From the NCBI RefSeq assembly GCF_015163715.1, contig NZ_JADDUM010000069.1, positions 1 to 55,532 of the forward strand: a stretch of DNA of 55,532 bases, in the 5' to 3' direction. This document shows, one piece after another, positions 52,945-55,532 of the stretch. Every line of letters begins with the position of its first letter. The stretch's first letter is position 1. The stretch comes from Pseudomonas cyclaminis (GTDB lineage: Bacteria; Pseudomonadota; Gammaproteobacteria; Pseudomonadales; Pseudomonadaceae). The notes beneath the pieces are model-generated. The model worked only from the letters and a program-made list of their open reading frames with translations, searched no databases and had not been told where the DNA came from. The position numbers and the translations under genes were made by a program.

Positions 52945-55281
52945 TCAGACCTGCGCGTGCTCGCGGCGCATCCACATCTCGAACGCCATGGCATTCAGTG
53001 GCCGGCTGATGAGGTAACCCTGGGCCGTGTCGCAATTCCATTGTTTGAGCAGCTTGAGGCTCGGCTCGAACTCCACGCCTTCGGCCACCACCCTAAGCCC
53101 CAGGTTGTGGCTCATTTCGATGGTGGAGCGCACGATCACACCATCGCCCGTGGCGCTGTCGAGGTTGCGCACGAACGACTGGTCGATCTTCAACTCCTGC
53201 ACCGGCAGGCGCTGCAACTGGGCCAGTGACGAGTAGCCGGTGCCAAAGTCATCCACCGACAGGCTGATGCCGCAGCCACGCAGTTGCTCCAACACACTGA
53301 GGGCCTGTTGCGGGTTGTGCATGATCGCGCTTTCGGTGATCTCGAAAATCAGTTGCCGGGCGGGCACCTGGTACTGCGTCAGCAACGTTGTGACACGAAT
53401 CGCCAGGTCATCATCGGCCAGGTCGTCCACCGAAATATTCACCGACAACTGAATATGCAGTCCGCGCTGCGCCCATTCGCCGATCTGGCGGATCGCTTCT
53501 TCGATCACCCACTGGGTCAGGCCGCCCATGCTGCCGGTGCGTTCGGCCAGGGGGATGAACTCGGCGGGCGAGACCAGCCCCAGCGTCGGGTGCTGCCAGC
53601 GCAGCAAGGCTTCGGCCTCGCGTACCTGGCCGTGCAGCAGGTCGAGCTTGGGCTGGTAACACAGGTACAACTCGCCTTCGACGACTGCGCGGCGCAGATC
53701 GCGGATCAGGCTGATCTGGCGTTGGTGGGCCAGGTCGCGGTCCTGCTGGTAAACCTGCAGATAGCCGGGCAGCGTCGTTGCATCGTGGCGCGCAATCGCG
53801 GCGCGGCTGATCAACTCTTCCACGTGCTGGCCGTCGGCAGGGTACGCGGCGATGCCGATACTGACTTCGTGGCGCACTTCATGATTGCCGATGCGCTGGG
53901 GTTCGGTGAGCAGCGCGTAGAGGCGGTCGGCGCGGGCCACGGCGCGGTCGATCTCGGTGTTTTCCAGCAACAGCAGGAATTCGCTGCCGGTAATGCGTGC
54001 AGCCGTGTCGCTGGCCAACAGGCTCATGGACAGACACCGACTGGCTTCGCGCATCATCTCTTCCACACCCTCCGGACCGAAGCCTTCGTTGATGACGCGG
54101 TAGTTCTCGATGCCCAGGTACAGCAACACCACCGGCCGCCGCGCACTGATCGCACTGCCCAGGCGCTCCATTGCCAGGGCGCGATTGGGCAGGCCGGTAA
54201 GCGGGTCATGCAGGGCGTTATGGGCCAGTTGCCGTTCACGCACGGCGATGCCGCTTTGCATGGCATTGAAGGCACGGGCCAACAGGCCGAATTCATCATG
54301 GCTGCGCACCCGGACCGGCGTGCGGTAGTCACCCTCGCCGATGCGCCCGGCCGCCTCCACCAGCGCGTTGAGCGGGCGCGACACCCGCCGTGCCAGGAAC
54401 AACGCGCCGGCCAACGACACCAGCAGCACCGCCAGGGCAATCCCGAGGAACTGCCGGTCCAGTGGCGCAAAGGATTCCAGTGCGTGGTCCAGCGGGCTTT
54501 GCAGCAATACGCGCACGTCGTCGCCGTCACCGGAGTTGGCCAGGGGCAACACTCGGCTGAGCACGCGCTGCCCGTAAAACAGCTGGATCCGAGCCTCCGG
54601 GTTCAGCGGCGCATCGTGCAGCAGGCTGAGGGTGGCGGCCTGATAAGCGTCAGGGTGGGTGCTGAACAAGGGACCAGGCTGGCCGCCCTGCACGCTGAGG
54701 AACGAGACCTCCAGGTTGCTCATGGAGCGCAGTTCATTGGCAAACAGTTGGTCCATGGGAAAGCCCATGACGACGCGGGCGATGGGCAGTGGATCGAGTA
54801 CTTGATCCTGCACCAGCAAGTAAGGTCGCCCGTCCAGGGCCACAATCAGCATTTGCAGGCCGTTGCGCCGTGCTTGGCGCAAGGCGTTGTCATAGGGAAA
54901 AAGCTGCCCACGCGTGAGGATGGGCAAGGTGCTGACCATGACCTTGCCCTCCAGGCCCAGCACAAACACTTCGCTGGAGCGGATGCCGGTGCCATGCCGA
55001 CGCAGTGCGGCCAGAATCGGCACTGTCTCGCCTTCGGCCACGGCTTGCTTGAACGGGCCGTCGGCGGTGAGCCAACCGAGGCCGTATTGCAGGCGATGCC
55101 CGCGCAGGTCCAGCAGGCGTTCGAACACCTGGGTTCCGGTTTTCAATTGGACCTGTGCCTGGTTCTCCACGGCGCGGGTGGTGGCGGCCTTGACGGCGAA
55201 ATAGGTGGCGGCGACTACCACCAGCAGCAGCAACGCCAACACCCCGGCGATACGGGTTTGGAACGTATGGCGCCACGTCAT
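52945..55281 (-). CDS. second membrane GGDEF-EAL protein, tandem paralogue
   Basis: A 778-residue protein laid out just as the one at 49750-52119: TM1 (VLALLLLVVVAATYFAV), dCache-like sensor (QLKTGTQVFERLLDLRGHRLQYG), TM2 (IALAVLLVSLAGALFLA), HAMP, GGDEF-like and EAL domains. GGDEF is T-G-S-E-F; EAL, E-I-T-E-S, D-D-F-G-T-G-Y-S-S and LKIDQSF are intact. It is therefore also a likely c-di-GMP phosphodiesterase. The sensor halves differ more than the EAL halves, which fits a duplication followed by change in the signal sensed. ATG 55281 has GGAGG at nine bases. The gap to the next gene is 194 bp, so it may have its own transcript. Confidence 0.87.
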   Translation of the reverse strand: MTWRHTFQTRIAGVLALLLLVVVAATYFAVKAATTRAVENQAQVQLKTGTQVFERLLDLRGHRLQYGLGWLTADGPFKQAVAEGETVPILAALRRHGTGIRSSEVFVLGLEGKVMVSTLPILTRGQLFPYDNALRQARRNGLQMLIVALDGRPYLLVQDQVLDPLPIARVVMGFPMDQLFANELRSMSNLEVSFLSVQGGQPGPLFSTHPDAYQAATLSLLHDAPLNPEARIQLFYGQRVLSRVLPLANSGDGDDVRVLLQSPLDHALESFAPLDRQFLGIALAVLLVSLAGALFLARRVSRPLNALVEAAGRIGEGDYRTPVRVRSHDEFGLLARAFNAMQSGIAVRERQLAHNALHDPLTGLPNRALAMERLGSAISARRPVVLLYLGIENYRVINEGFGPEGVEEMMREASRCLSMSLLASDTAARITGSEFLLLLENTEIDRAVARADRLYALLTEPQRIGNHEVRHEVSIGIAAYPADGQHVEELISRAAIARHDATTLPGYLQVYQQDRDLAHQRQISLIRDLRRAVVEGELYLCYQPKLDLLHGQVREAEALLRWQHPTLGLVSPAEFIPLAERTGSMGGLTQWVIEEAIRQIGEWAQRGLHIQLSVNISVDDLADDDLAIRVTTLLTQYQVPARQLIFEITESAIMHNPQQALSVLEQLRGCGISLSVDDFGTGYSSLAQLQRLPVQELKIDQSFVRNLDSATGDGVIVRSTIEMSHNLGLRVVAEGVEFEPSLKLLKQWNCDTAQGYLISRPLNAMAFEMWMRREHAQV

Positions 55282-55532
55282 GGCAGTGCCCTCCGGCAGT
55301 GTTCGCCGCTTTCTGCCACTACGTCGTTGTGTCATGTGCATTCCTTGCGACAGCTGACCCGGCGTCAAAAAAACATCTATTTGGAGTGGGTATTTGGTTT
55401 GAGGAGATTAGCTGGGAGTTGGGGGGAGTGCATCCAATAAAATCGGGGGATTTTGTGGCGGTTTATTGGCGACCCTGGGGTTGATTGTGGGCATATCCGT
55501 TATTTGGGTGATGGCGGGTATTGGTTCCGCCC

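Noticed and set aside
53284..55440. 718-residue open frame opposite the second GGDEF-EAL gene
   Set aside because: It is an antisense shadow of a gene with complete EAL motifs.

Overview
The window looks like chromosomal DNA of a fluorescent Pseudomonas (P. fluorescens group). Supporting features are high GC with strong G/C third-position bias, REP palindromes built on a GGGGGCTTGCCCCC core, a PQQ glucose dehydrogenase (gcd), a zinc-independent L31 gene, and very large DUF6543 ('dermonecrotic toxin'-type) proteins. This assignment comes from recognising protein families by eye; no database search was possible. I saw no tRNA, rRNA, CRISPR array, transposase or phage gene.

Layout. 0.2-1.8 kb: leftward Nudix hydrolase, LysE-type exporter and GNAT acetyltransferase. 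1.9-9.4 kb: a signalling block with a leftward degenerate HD-GYP response regulator, then a rightward set of REC-GGDEF-EAL regulator, diheme cytochrome c peroxidase, membrane histidine kinase, and REC-histidine kinase; the last three overlap by 4 bp each. 9.4-9.8 kb: rpmE2 with a Zur-like operator. 10-13.9 kb: opgD and a bglX-type GH3 beta-glucosidase joined by an ATGA overlap; opgC lies near 18.6 kb. 13.9-15.6 kb: an FMN glutamate-synthase-like protein. 15.6-18.4 kb: a gtrA-gtrB-gtrC-type glucosylation operon. 19.8-21.2 kb: a ProY-like amino acid permease. 21.5-34.6 kb: a 1,533-residue DUF6543-type protein, a GT51/transpeptidase penicillin-binding protein, and a 1,697-residue DUF6543-LRR-NEL (E3 ubiquitin ligase-like) protein. 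34.7-40.4 kb: a five-gene CS1/CFA-I-type pilus operon. 40.9-42.2 kb: a His-rich PadR regulator and a siderophore-interacting ferric reductase (NfeR/NfeF-like). 42.2-43.1 kb: two small conserved genes. 43.3-45.3 kb: a ZnuD-like TonB receptor with a second Zur-like operator. 45.3-45.6 kb: an unusual mirror-symmetric repeat array. 45.9-48.3 kb: gcd. 48.5-52.8 kb: a compact operon of cupredoxin-like protein, membrane c-di-GMP phosphodiesterase, DUF3034 protein and a lipoprotein truncated globin. 52.9-55.3 kb: a tandem paralogue of that phosphodiesterase.

Functional themes are the cell envelope and surface (OPG glucans, O-antigen glucosylation, pilus, PBP), metal homeostasis (two shared GTTATAnnGTAAC sites, the PadR/ferric reductase pair), c-di-GMP and redox sensing, and large putative host- or competitor-directed proteins.

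Five otherwise well-conserved genes between 1.9 and 29.4 kb carry six single-base deletions; all six fit the loss of one G or C from a short G/C run. The second half of the window has none that I could find. I suspect residual sequencing error more than true gene decay, and list those genes as frameshifted.

The strongest candidates for an under-described system are the cupredoxin/c-di-GMP/DUF3034/globin operon with its tandem paralogue, the NEL-type ligase protein, and the peroxidase built into a multi-REC signalling operon.
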